A stretch of 64,000 bases of DNA, from positions 84,010,268-84,074,267 of the forward strand of contig OZ026616.1 in NCBI GenBank assembly GCA_964020975.1, given 5' to 3'. This stretch comes from Hermodice carunculata (taxonomy: Eukaryota; Annelida; Polychaeta; Eunicida; Amphinomidae). The notes under the pieces are model-generated. The model was not told where the DNA came from, searched no databases, and saw only the letters and a program-made list of their open reading frames with translations. Position 1 is the stretch's first letter; each line of letters begins with the position of its first letter. This document shows positions 22,167 through 35,064 of this stretch, in pieces. Made by a program: the position numbers and the translations under genes.

Positions 22167-22654
22167 TGGCACCATATTTATCCAGTGATTATTAATTTAT
22201 CATTAAGAACACATGGCAGGTACAGGCTGGGAAGACAGTGTTTTATATGACCACACACAAAGGCTGGCCGCATGTTCACAGCGCAAAAGTCAATGCAGCT
22301 ATGTGATTACACATATTCTAAGCCAGTTAGGACATCAATTTCCTTGCTAATAAACGTATTTCTAATTTTTATTAATAAACTTATTTCTTTTTAAAAATTA
22401 AAAAAAACCCACTTTAATTACTGATTAAAATTAAAAGCAGCTTTAAAATGAATTTCAAACCGATCAAAATAAACTGGTCCGATTTGTTGCTCAGTAAAGG
22501 ACCTAGAGCACATGTTGGCAGCAACGAACTACAGAGGATAAGTTGGTTAAATGTAGACAGTAGAGTAAATCAGATAAAGTTGAACAGCATGCATGAAATA
22601 GTATACCTGAGGTCTCCACAATATCTGACAGAGAAGTTTGAAAATTATGCAAAC

Positions 22655-22924
22655 AGAAATAGATACCATAAAAGACTCGGCAAGTGCCAAGGAGGCGAAT
22701 GTGCCGGTTTACAAATAAGTTTGCTCTATAACTATGTAGAGGCCTAAATATTTTAATGTACACTGGTTTAATCAGGTACGACAGTCTGACCGGTTTCGTC
22801 CTTAAAACGGACTCTTCAGAGACTGGTTGTAACGGACACAGACACCGGTATTTATACCCTAACGTAACTGGCCTTAGTGACCTATTGTTAAAAAAAAAAA
22901 AAAAAAAAAAAGAAATAGATACCA
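22655..22924 (+). mobile_element. Poly(A)-tailed retroposon with 14-bp target duplications
   Basis: AGAAATAGATACCA at 22655-22668 is repeated exactly at 22911-22924. Between them lie 242 bp ending in 22 A residues (22890-22910 plus the first A of the duplication), as left by target-primed reverse transcription. The body has no A/B box promoter, so it is not a tRNA or 5S SINE. It includes ACCGGTTTCGTCC and GGTATTTATACCC, similar to the Penelope-like region at 12780-12845, and a hammerhead on the opposite strand. Confidence 0.75.
22782..22825 (-). ncRNA. Hammerhead ribozyme motif, antisense in a retroposon
   Basis: Minus strand: stem I CAGTCT, core CTGAAGA, stem II GTCC-gttttaa-GGAC, GAAAC, minimal stem III ending CCGGTC, then AGACTG closing a perfect 6-bp stem I. 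The predicted cut follows GTC, the most usual site. It has the same architecture as the motif at 12775-12813. It lies on the strand opposite to the element's poly(A) tail. Confidence 0.8.
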
Positions 22925-23255
22925 CACAAGAAATTCAGATACCAAACAAACACGGGACAAAGTACATTTATGTGGACAGGAATAAAGTAGTGAAATGACT
23001 TGCTTTCTCATATTCGGAAAATAGAAAATCATAGTTTAATCAAAACCACAGTAACGCAATACCTGGAATGAAAAAAACTATACCTCTTTTACTGAATTAC
23101 CCCCTCCCCCCATGGACAATTAGTCAAGAAGGATAATAGGAACTTCTTATGCAACCATGCTTGTGCATTGTAGAGTAATGTGACCCATGTATAATACCTG
23201 GAATGTTTTATGTATATTGATTGGCAAATGTTTTATACCTTTACTTATACCTGAT

Positions 23256-25300
<2,045 letters not shown>

Positions 25301-25307
25301 GACTCTC

Positions 25308-25366
25308 ATTGGCTGATATTCCAAAAATAAGTCAAAAAGAGCGCTATCGGCAACTATCAGCCAATG
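25308..25366. repeat. Short inverted repeat with ATTGG/CCAAT
   Basis: CATTGGCTGATA is inverted by TATCAGCCAATG with about 35 nt between. Each arm carries a CCAAT pentamer, so it could be a small MITE relic or a pair of divergent CCAAT boxes. No promoter context supports the latter. Confidence 0.45.
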
Positions 25367-25424
25367 AAAGCAGACTTCCAGTTTTGTATGAATGAGGGGG
25401 CCAGATGAGCTTGGCACTTAATGG

Positions 25425-26160
25425 ATGACATACATGTACATGTAGGTTGGTAAAGTTGTGGCAGGAAAGCACCAGGAGGAGTGGAAAAGAGGGGTTGAAG
25501 AGAAGACCACATTGAAAGCTCACCAAGCATTAGAGAAGCCAGTGAAGGGAAGGTGTTGGGATTGAAGTAAAGGCTCAAGATTACTATTACCAGGGAGAGG
25601 AGGAGTAATTAATCTTGAGAAATGGAAGCAAAAGTGGACAGAGGGGAGTGATGGGAAGTGCCAAATATGTAGGGAAGGAGTAGACCAAACTGTGGATCAT
25701 TTGCTTTTGAGATGCTCAGAATACCAGGGCTTCAGAGATATAGTGTTTGAGGGTTGGACTGAAAAAGATGAGGTGCAAGGAACCTAGAATAAGTTCCAAA
25801 TATGATGGAAAGTGATAGATTACATGTACATGTAGCTTGGATGAAGGGAATGAAAGGGTAAATGCCAGGAAGTAGAGTGGGGTAAACTTAGTGACGGGCT
25901 TCCTGTTGGAGTGCTGGGGAAAGAGATGTAGTTTGCTGGGTTTTAGGGAAACGGAAGAAGGAGTGGGCAACTGAAGAGAGGGAAGGGAGAAGGTAGCCCC
26001 TATACATGTAAGGGCTCCCATGACTGTCTGTGGCAACACAGGCAGGGGCTGTGGGTATGCCAAGTGTGAGATGCAGTAGAGAGAAAGTTCTCCTTTTTAT
26101 ATTTTTTGAATGGCTTCCTGTTTACAGCACCACAGTGAACAAGCGGTATGCAACAGAGTA
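25425..26160 (+). pseudogene. LINE ORF2 3' end, copy C (truncated)
   Basis: A plus-strand frame near 25659-25716 reads CQICREGVDQTVDHLLLRC, the CX2C...HX4C zinc-knuckle near the end of many LINE ORF2 proteins. The same ~740 bp recurs inverted at 43195-43900, down to the tail words TATGCCAAGTGTGAGATG and GCTTCCTGTTTACAG, which fixes the 3' end at about 26150. Stops and frame changes break it. The minus-strand frames here are shadows. Confidence 0.75.
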
Positions 26161-26980
26161 TTATGCTGTAACCCGTATGTTTGCAGCATTTGTCATCATG
26201 TCCTTACTAGGACCCTAAGGAAATCTTAGTTCTCCCTTATGTCACCTCATTGTGATGATCGCGCACATGACTGAATTCATAGTTACACTGGTCTGCTGTT
26301 ACCAAGTGGGACACGCTACAGACACGCCATCGTGACCACAACAGTGGCTTATTAACTGTGAAACTGTGGAATGTAGCCCCACACATCCATGGATATTTGT
26401 CAAGATTCAACAATTTGCGCATATCAGCGCTACAGCCTGGTACCTTGCAATTGTACACAGGCATATTTCGGGCACAGTACAGCTTTAACTTGATCAAAAT
26501 CACTCTCAAGATTCCCTACTTTCTTCATGTCTATACACTTTAATATGGCTGTCGATGACCTGCTGATAGTGGTATCCCACTTCCCACAAAATACCGTTCA
26601 ATGTAGTCGTGCAACCCTGGAGGTCAAGATTGGAAAACTAAATTTGGTTAAGTTGGTATTGTATTTGGATACAGTGATATTCCTTGTAGCTCACTGCTCA
26701 TTGCCACTGAACACTAGAAAAGTGACCATGTTAGAGAAATAGCCTCTCCTGGCAGGGCTGATTACAAAACAGACATAGACACTGTCTACATGAGGATAGT
26801 GACACTGTTAGAAGGTATCCTCATGGCAGGAAGGACCATAATAGAGGAGGATGACTGTACACTGTACATGTGCATGTACATTACTCTATTACCCTTTTAA
26901 GTGCCCCTGCCATTTTAGGTGCCTTTGCCCCATTTTTCTGGCACAAAAGTTCTGAAATACTGGAAAAATTATATATTTTA
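26161..26980. other. Unassigned sequence
   Basis: A minus-strand frame of 90 residues (26237-26509) is present without recognised domain or good splice borders. Nothing else is supported. Confidence 0.3.
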
Positions 26981-26984
26981 TATT

Positions 26985-27020
26985 AGGATTGAGCGAGACT
27001 CAAACCTGCAACCTTTGGCA
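26985..27020 (-). repeat. Fragment of tRNA-Leu-like SINE
   Basis: GATTGAGCGAGACTCAAACC then TGCAACCTTTGGCA matches the T-arm and variable-arm part of the SINE copies at 63.5 and 63.8 kb. Only this portion is present. Confidence 0.45.
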
Positions 27021-27129
27021 ATATATATTTTATGATGATTTAACAGTTGATACAGGCAGAATGTTCCAAAGCATAGGTCTACAATTGGTGGTCATTTCCA
27101 TTAATTTCTTAAGCCCTAAAGGTACTTAC

Positions 27130-27322
27130 CAGGGATAATACGGCACATGTATGTGCTGGGAATTGATAAATGTCACAAGAGCAATGACAGACGCTCTTTG
27201 TGAAGCAACAAAATACTCCACTATTGTTCTTATAAGTCCTGACACAGCAGAATAAATGACAGCCAAAAGTACAGATTTCATCCCACAGCGGTTCTTATTT
27301 GTAACCTCATACACATAGTGTT
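27130..27322 (-). CDS. Candidate internal coding exon, unknown protein
   Basis: Minus strand: an acceptor (TATATATTTAACCAG) precedes 193 nt open in one frame and ending CCCTG, followed by the textbook donor GTAAGTACC. The peptide begins HYVYEVTNKNRCGMKSVLL, runs through a hydrophobic stretch (AVIYSAVSGLI) and ends INSQHIHVPYYP, about 63 codons. Phase is 1 in and 2 out. Composition looks protein-like rather than repeat-derived and no transposon covers it. I do not recognise the family; one membrane or buried helix is possible. The acceptor's pyrimidine tract is only moderate. Confidence 0.45.
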
Positions 27323-29014
27323 CTGGTTAAATATATACATACAAATATACTAATCACAATGTGTGGCCAGACTGTTTCCATTTAATTTCCTGCATCAAGA
27401 GATGATAACTTGCCCAAACAAATGTATGGACACTGAATAATAAAATCTATGTTAAATGGAAAACTTAAAAAAATTCCAATTACAGAGGCCCAATATTAGG
27501 CAATTCTCGAGTGGCATGTGCTAACTAATGTTCATTTATTAAAAGCCAAAAGGTAAGGTGCAAAATTAACAAGATCTGCTTTTATAATAATCTCCAATGA
27601 CATGATGCTTTTATGCATCTTAAAAATTTCATAAAGTGAACACGCTCAGTAACTGCTACCCTAATGAGGAAATGTTTTATATGACACTATATGCTAAAAA
27701 AATGCCCAGCAACTTTTTTACCTTACAGTTGCCTGTATAACACTTGGAAAGTCACAATTTTCACAAAATGTCAAATTTATAAGCATGAAATTTCATGCCA
27801 TATAATGTATATCAACACCAACAAATATCAACACTGCAATCATTAAATTACCTTTTTTCATACGTGTAATTGGCAACAGATATCAGGACAGACAAATTGT
27901 AATTCTTTCCAGCTTTTTATTTATTTTTTTAATTTCCTCCAGCAAACCTGTTATACATGTAGCTGCATGCTACGATTTCACACTTAGCATACTTGACTGG
28001 TATAAGGTTCTTACTGCTGTCAAATGTCTTTTCCCCTGTGCCTGCACATATGCATATATATCCCTTGATTAATCCGCACATCTTACAACTAAGCAAGGCC
28101 AAATTTCATGAAATATTCAAAGAGAACTACATCATTTTCTAAATGTGTCCTGCATGTATATCCAGTTACAGAACCAATCTGAATAGGCATGACTGATAGG
28201 CTTCTGTTTCTATCAAATCAGCATTGTACAGCTATTAATTTTACCAATTTTGTGAGCATGTTTTGAAATGAAAAATTATATACCACATAAAATTGAGTGC
28301 CAGTCCAAGCTAAACAGTCATAATAGACAAATTCTCCAACATAAACATCTTAAAAAAGAAGACAAATTTGCCAATTTCTATACATTTCCAGCAATTTACT
28401 TTCAGTCCGCTAATTAATAAGTCAAGAAATTGCATAGCACACTCCTGACTTGTAAGTTGCTACCATTAATCTAGTCTCATTCAGCCATATACACATGAAA
28501 AAAGTTGATTCATTTCATCTTTTCCTGGAACTACAAATCTCAGTATTAATCACGCCACTTGTAGTCTGTCATTAACACACAGGAAAGTGCAGACTCTACA
28601 GAATTATTACTAAAAATTACTTCCTCTTGAAAATATACTCTAACATACTTTGATCAAATGGGCCTATATTAGTAAGAAGAAAGAAAAAGTGCCTAATAAA
28701 ATATATGCCACAGAGGCTGGCAGGTGATTTTTCCTTTAATATTAAGCTTTTTTCCTGTGATAAGCCAGACACTCCTTTATGTGTCCTCCTTTACACACGC
28801 CTCTTGATAACAGGATCTGATACTATCATTAAGCTTTCTGACTTTTTACTACCCCAATTACAGACCTTGCCATAAAGCACACATGCAAATATCTGAGGGC
28901 GTAATAATTACTAGGACCATTACCAAGCCCCAGAGTGAGTCAGAAATTTGGTTTCATTTATGAAAACCTCTCTGTATTCATGAAAATATACAGAGGGAAT
29001 TAAAAACTTTAGCC
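27323..29014. other. Low-repeat AT-rich stretch, likely intron
   Basis: About 1.7 kb without recognised transposons or arrays, directly beyond the acceptor of the candidate exon at 27130-27322. Balanced non-repetitive sequence around 28860-29000 might be conserved non-coding DNA, which needs another genome to judge. Confidence 0.35.
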
Positions 29015-29231
29015 TTAAACTGACCATAACCGGCCTGGGGGCAAATGCTGTGTGCTTCAGTGTTTTCAATTGGTCTCAACAGTAATGGAAAACAACTTGA
29101 TTGAGATTTGTAGACCTATGTAGATGAGAACTTTCAAGATTGCATGCCCCACATAAACAGCTTTCCTGGGCATGGGCACTTAGTGCCCAACCCACTGCTG
29201 ACTCAGTCTTAATTCATGGGGAAAGGGTTAA
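29015..29231 (-). mobile_element. TTAA-MITE, CCCTTT subfamily, minus orientation
   Basis: It ends GACTCAGTCTTAATTCATGG / GGAAAGGGTTAA at the right and starts TTAAACTGACCATAACCGG at the left. ACAGCTTTCCTGGGCATGGGC / ACTTAGTGCCCAACCCACTG forms the shortened hairpin. It immediately precedes the Pearl-like array. Confidence 0.65.
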
Positions 29232-29439
29232 GGTGATATGAAACAGTTAAGAGCATTCTTGAAACTACATGTGACACCTTTTGAGGTCCACAGATTGAAA
29301 AATATTGATGCAAACATTTAAAAGGTATTGTATTTTTAAATGGGTATTATTCGACCATTTCAAATCTGGATAAAAAGTAAAGTTTCTGAATTAATAGTTG
29401 AAAAAACAAGGATATTTGTGGCAAAGATGTGAAATTAGT

Positions 29440-30860
29440 TAAAGTTAAATCAGATGAATATGTGACCTTGGAATTTACATCAAGGTCACCAAACTTTACC
29501 TTTTCTACTAGCCCTTAACAAGGACTATATAGCGGTGCAGTATCCAAGTCCTTGCTCAAAAACTTCTTCAGTTATTGTGCAAAAACCAAGTCTACTGTCT
29601 GTGTGTGACCCTCAACACTGGGTCAAGGTCACCCATCTACAAACTCAAACTAGCCCTTATAGGCAACCATAAAGCTGTGCAATATAAAAGTGCTACCTCT
29701 AAAATGCAAGTTATCAGGCAGAAACAGTATTCAACCAAGTGGTTCTGTGACCTTTACAATTAGGTCAAGGTCACCCATCTTCAAACTTGACCTAGCCCTG
29801 AATACGAACAAGTATCCACTGCAATATAAAAGTCCTAGCTTAAACACCTCTTCAGTTATCATGTGGAAACCAAAGTTAACTCAGGGTACCAATGTGACCT
29901 TGGAAATTAAATCAAGGTCACCAAACTATAAACTTCTTCTAGCCCTTAGCAAGAACTATAGACCTGTGAGTATCCTAGTCCTAACTTAAAAATGTCTTGA
30001 GTTATTGCGCAGAAACCACAGGAATTCTACAATCTCTCTGTGACCCTGAAAACTGGATCAAGGTCATCCATCTTCAAACTTCGCCTAGCCTCAAATATGA
30101 ACTATAATCCTGTGCAATATCAAAGTCCTAGCTTAAAAACCTCTTCAGTTACTGTGCGGAAACCAAAGTTAGCTAAGGTACCAATGTGCCCTTGGAAATT
30201 ACATCAAAGTCACCCATCTTCAAATTTTGCATAGCTTTTGACTAGAATGATACACCTGTATAAAATCAAAGTCCTTGCTTAAAAACTTCTTGAGTTATTG
30301 TGCGGAAACCACAGGAATTCTACAATCTCTCTGTGACCTTGAAAACTGGGTCAAGGTTACCCATCTTCAAACTCAACCTAGCCCTTACAGAGAACCATAA
30401 AGCAGTGCAATATAAAAGTCCTAGCTCCAAGGTTTAAGCTATCATGCAGAAAGCATGAAACCATATTCAGTAAAGTGGCTCTGTGACCTTTAAAATGAAG
30501 TCAAGGTCATCCATCTTCAAAATTCGCCTAGTCCCAAATATGGACTATAAATCTGTGCAATACCAAAGTCCTAGCTTAAAAACCTCTTCAGTTACTCTAC
30601 GGAAACCAAAGTTAACTCAGGCACCACTGTGACCTTGGAAATTAGATCAAGGCCACCCATCTTCACACTTTGCCTAGCTTTTGACTAGAATAATATACCT
30701 GTATAGCATCAAAGTCCTAGCTCAAAAACTTCTTGAGTTATTGTGTGGAAACCACAGTCTACCAACCAACCGACCGACCAACCGACCAACCGACCGACAG
30801 ACCGACCAACCGACATGTGCAAAGCTATATGCCCCACCTTCTTCGAAGGGGGGCATAAAA
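29440..30860 (+). mobile_element. Pearl-like/HINE element: nine ~146-bp core repeats, ACCG tract, 3' palindrome
   Basis: The anchor TCAAGGTCACCCATCTTCAA (or variants) occurs at about 29480, 29623, 29765, 29912, 30058, 30204, 30351, 30501 and 30647. The array is followed by an ACCG/ACCA tract (30761-30814) and the palindrome ATGCCCCACCTTCTTCGAAG / GGGGGCAT (30829-30856). Tandem ~150-bp cores plus ACGG-type microsatellite plus terminal palindrome is the diagnostic order of Pearl elements described in bivalves. It has no coding capacity and would depend on a Helentron-type Rep/helicase supplied elsewhere. Confidence 0.8.
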
Positions 30861-31259
30861 ATTTGTTTGAACCTCTGGCAAAGTTTAAACAATATTTGTA
30901 AAGGTGTGTGCAATTTCATACTGTCATAAATCTTTAATCAACAATTAGTTCAGAAAGTAAAAAAGATTTAAAATTCTTAAAGAATGCCTCTTTCAAAATT
31001 ATATCTTTTAAAAACTTTTGCATTCATACTTTTTTATTTATGGACCTCTTAAGTTACCAGTTACAAAATGCAGTCTCGTGTGTTATACATCACCTTACAT
31101 AAATGATAAATCAAGGTCTTTGGCTTGGAGATCTGTATGGCTTATATAAATCAGTATGGGCAGTTTTAAATTAGAAATAAAATGCAATCAGACATTGCTG
31201 GATCCATGCACCTCTCTCCTCATTTATAACATTGCTAATCAAAGGTCTCGTTTTTGAAT

Positions 31260-32330
31260 CACTGTAGTCAATAAAATAGGCTACCACTGTGACCCAGATA
31301 CTTGACCTAGGGACCTACTTTTGTTTCATGACACACCTTCAGGTCGAGATATATGCGTGCGTGCAGTTTCATTAAACTAATTTAAATAGTGAAGGAATTA
31401 TAGCACAGACAGGATTTTATGAAGAGATGTCACTGTGATCTAGATACTTCACCTAGTGACCTACTTCTGTTACATGACACACACTTATGTCAAGATGCAC
31501 CTGTGTGTAAGTTTTCTTTAATCTAAAATGAAGGACAAGCAAGTTATAGCCCTGACACAAATAGCAGATAGACAGATGCATAATACTTGACCTACAGTAG
31601 TGACCTACTTTTGTCAAATGACAAACCTTTGTGTTAAGATGTGTGTGTGTGTGTGCGCAAGCGCGTGCGTGCGTGCGTGTGTGTATGAAGTTTCATGAAA
31701 CTAACTTAATGAGTAAAGGAATTACAATTTGTGCATCATTTTGCAAGGATATACTGCTATGGCCCACATATTTGAACTAGTGACATATTTTTGTTGTATG
31801 ACACACCCTTATGTCTAGATGCATCTGTGAGTGTGTAAAGTTTCATTAATCTGAGTTGAAGGACAAGCAAATTATAGCCCGAACATGAACACATATATTG
31901 CAGTTTTATGTAAAAGCCTCATTATGACCCAGATACGTGACCTAGTGACCCACTTTTGTTCCATGACACACCTTTGGGTCAAGGTATTTGTGTGTGTGTG
32001 TGTGTGATGTTTCATGAAACTAACTTGATGAGCAAAGGAATATCAGTCCAGACACAATTTTACCAAACATACCAGTGACCCACATATTTGACCTAGTGAC
32101 ATAGTGACATAGTCTTACTTCATGACACATGTTTGGGTCAAGATATAAGCGTGTGTGAAGTTTCATGAAACTAAGTTAAAGATTAAAGGAATTACACCAT
32201 GGACATGAATTTACAAGGATATGTCACTGCGACCCAGATACTTGACCTAGTGGCCTATTCTTATACATGAAACACCCTTTTGTCCGGATATCCCTGTGTG
32301 TAAAATTTCATGACTCTTTGATCCATAACA
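31260..32330 (+). repeat. Second array of ~150-bp repeats with internal GT runs
   Basis: The anchor GACCCAGATACTTGACCTAG and variants recur at about 31291, 31437, 31576, 31761, 31926, 32077 and 32231. Two monomer types differ after the GT run: one has CATGAAACTAACTTAATGAG, the other CATTAATCTGAGTTGAAGGAC. GTGTGTGTG runs of varied length explain the uneven spacing. It resembles core repeats of another Pearl-type element, but no terminal palindrome is seen. Confidence 0.75.
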
Positions 32331-33698
32331 TTTTAATATAGGCCGACTGTTGTAATGTTGTGGCAGTCACGTGCTACTCTTAATCACTTATAATTACTTA
32401 CAGTGTTTGTATAAAATATAATATATAGACAGAGTGTCACTGCTAAGTATACTGGGTGGCGAATAAGCACCAAAACAAGCATTACTGGTTCTCCCTAAAA
32501 GTCCTGACTTTGCATTTTGTGGAGACTGATTTGGCTTCTTTTACTCAAAATTTCTTCAATGATTTGTTGATCACAATAAATAACACTCATCTCAGGATTG
32601 GAACTGACAGACCACGAGACTGAACTAAAAACTGCATTTGGGGGGGGGGGGGCGAGGAGGGTACAAATGCTCAACTCTTAAGGCACTAAAATGTCTGAAA
32701 TTACATACTTTACTGGAGTCTTATCCATCTGCATTAGTTATTTTGACTGAAGAGCTTCCTGCAGTGAGCTGGCATGCAGCCAGTGAGGATACCAAGGTCA
32801 TGAAACAGGGAACAACACATACATCATTGTGCCATTGACTGACATGTAACTGCAACAATGTGACAAGCTGATTGACACATTACTGTTATTTTGTGACAAT
32901 ATATCAGGTTAGTCCCTCTGACTGAGTCAAATAATTGACATATTACCATCACATTTTAACAAAGTGATGATCACATCAATCATATCCATCCTCACTGACT
33001 TTGTGATCAGTGCAATTCACTGGGACAACTTTACATAATTGTAATTTGGGTTATAGGGGTCCTTGGAATCAGCTTTCACAATTAAGCACTTGTCAGAACT
33101 TTGATACATAAAACCAATCATATTTTAGCATACAGGATCACGGTATACAAGATTAAGGGATGGGAAAAATAAACAGCCTATTAGGTCTTCAAAGTCAAAT
33201 CTCCATAGGGAATCCTAGGCAATAAATCTGATTTAAATATTTATCATTAATTTAGAAAAAGGTTCAAAAGAAAGGGAGATCAGAAGCTCTGGTTGAAAAT
33301 TAAACCTGATGGACACATTTAGCAAATACCCTGGCTGCCTGTGGCAATCAGTGTATGATATCACGTCTGGGCCTATAGACACTGGGCCGGTCTGTCAGCA
33401 TGCTGAATACCACACAGCAGCTTTATTCAAGCTCTCTGCATGGAAGCCCATAAAATGTCTTGTCTTATCTTGTCATGAAGAAAATATTACATTAAAAATT
33501 CACATGCAGCCCCTGTCTTAAAAAGCCACCACAGATATGATGGTAAGGTGGCTTTCACAAGAAAACTGGCCTCTCTTCATGGGGTAATATGATAAAAATA
33601 CTGTACATATGATAAAAATACTGTCTAAAAATACTCCCTGCATGTAAAAGTGACCTATGTGGACAAAGAAACTTATTGTGGGTGGGAATACTTACATT
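32331..33698. other. Unassigned sequence with a short poly(G)
   Basis: A 14-G run lies at 32640-32652. No gene or transposon family is recognised. Confidence 0.3.
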
Positions 33699-33699
33699 T

Positions 33700-33700
33700 G

Positions 33701-33750
<50 letters not shown>
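33700..33750. repeat. Poly(A) tract, ~50 bp
   Basis: An uninterrupted run of about 50 A. No flanking direct repeats mark it as the tail of a recent retroposon. Confidence 0.85.
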
Positions 33751-33751
<1 letters not shown>

Positions 33752-33868
33752 AGAAATAAAATTATCCCATTATCTTATTTTTTCCAGAAAAGCAAACTTA
33801 GAGTTTGTTTTGGTATGTACTATGGAGAAGCATCTTAAACACTCAAAATACGTGGGACCATTTTTGAA

Positions 33869-34459
33869 GAGAACCAACTGCACAGCCCTCTGTGGTACTG
33901 TGTATTGATGCCATGGTAGCTAAGCATATATTTTTGGGTTGGCGTGGTCATGAACTACAGATTGGTGAAAAGATCAACACTTGTCCCAGCCGAATTGTTA
34001 AACAAACACAATGATAATGAAATGGCTGGGTTTTTATGCTGTTTGTTTATTTCTCTTCCAAAACAAATGTCAAAACTGTAAAAATGGTTTGATTTGGTCC
34101 CTAACAATATTATCCAAAAAAAGTTTGCCATATTTCTTGGGTTATCTTGTTTAGTTTAGAAAATATTGCTCTGCAAAGTTGAAAAATCTACCTTGTCAAA
34201 GAAAAACACAAGAAAGTAAGATTTTTTTATTTTTGCAAAGCTATATTTCCCAAACTAAACAAGATAGCCACAAAAATATGGCAATTTTGGGGATGATATC
34301 ATTAGGAATAAAATTAAATGATTTTTACAGTTTTATCAATTGTTTCACAGAGGAAATAGACAAAAACAGCATAAAACCCAACCATTTCATTATCACTGTG
34401 TTTATTTAACAATTAGGCAAGGACAATGATTGGTCTCTGCACTAGAGTTGGTTTTCCTT
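33869..34459. mobile_element. Long foldback element (arms ~250-290 bp)
   Basis: The left arm AATTGTTAAACAAACACAAT / GATAATGAAATGGCTGGG / TTTTTATGCTGTTTGTTTAT is inverted at the right (reverse complement reads AATTGTTAAATAAACACAGT / GATAATGAAATGGTTGGG). Pairing continues inward through TGCCATATTT, TATCTTGTTTAGTTT and TTTGCAAA, and outward to AAAACCAACT. The two arms differ at many positions, and the left carries an extra ~60 bp near its outer end. No coding sequence; superfamily not assigned. Confidence 0.7.
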
Positions 34460-34854
34460 AGAGACAGTCACATGTATTTACAGTTCTTAAAATCAGCTGC
34501 TAAAGTCCAATAAAATTGAAGTACTTAAAAATGCTTATTGAAGCCACTGGCATATTTTGCTAGCTTTGGACACTGTTATAGCTCTTTATTCTTTGTTATG
34601 ATAAGGTGTGAAAATTTCTAAAAACAAAATTGGAAATCATTAGTCCTACATATAAGAATTTCTTCTTAGTCCCAAAACTAAAGTCATGTGTGCTTGATTA
34701 GGAGCTTCATGTATTGCTCAGTTATTTTACAAACTCTAACAATAGGGTACCGTGATTTTGGTGCAACTTTTTTGCTGCATGAATGAAATTGTTTAATGAA
34801 CATGAGAATTTACAAAACACTTGTTGTCATTTAAACTTCAGTTTAGTTTATAGA

Positions 34855-35064
34855 CTGAATCCTCAGCTCCTTTCACTTTGGGTGAAATATGCAACCGATA
34901 GATAGTGAGGAAAGCTATTGACTTAGAGGACTATTTTTTTTGTCTCTGGAACTACAGGCACACTAGCTGTTGAATAAAAAATCTTTGTAAAAGAAATTAA
35001 AACCTCGAATCATCCAACTTCAGATGAGCACAGCTTTTGTAGTGATATGAAGACAAAGGGTTAA
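34855..35064 (-). mobile_element. TTAA-MITE, CTCTTTCAG subfamily, decayed copy
   Basis: AGGAAAGCTATTGACTTAG, CTCTGGAACTACAGGCACAC and AAATTAAAACCTCGAATCAT follow the order of the copy at 18388-18634. The right edge is AAAGGGTTAA. The left hairpin arm is nearly unrecognisable. Confidence 0.4.

Noticed and set aside
33775-33815. 25-nt plus-strand micro-exon after TTATTTTTTCCAG
   Set aside because: Too short to distinguish from chance next to a poly(A) tract; donor GTATGTAC is only fair.
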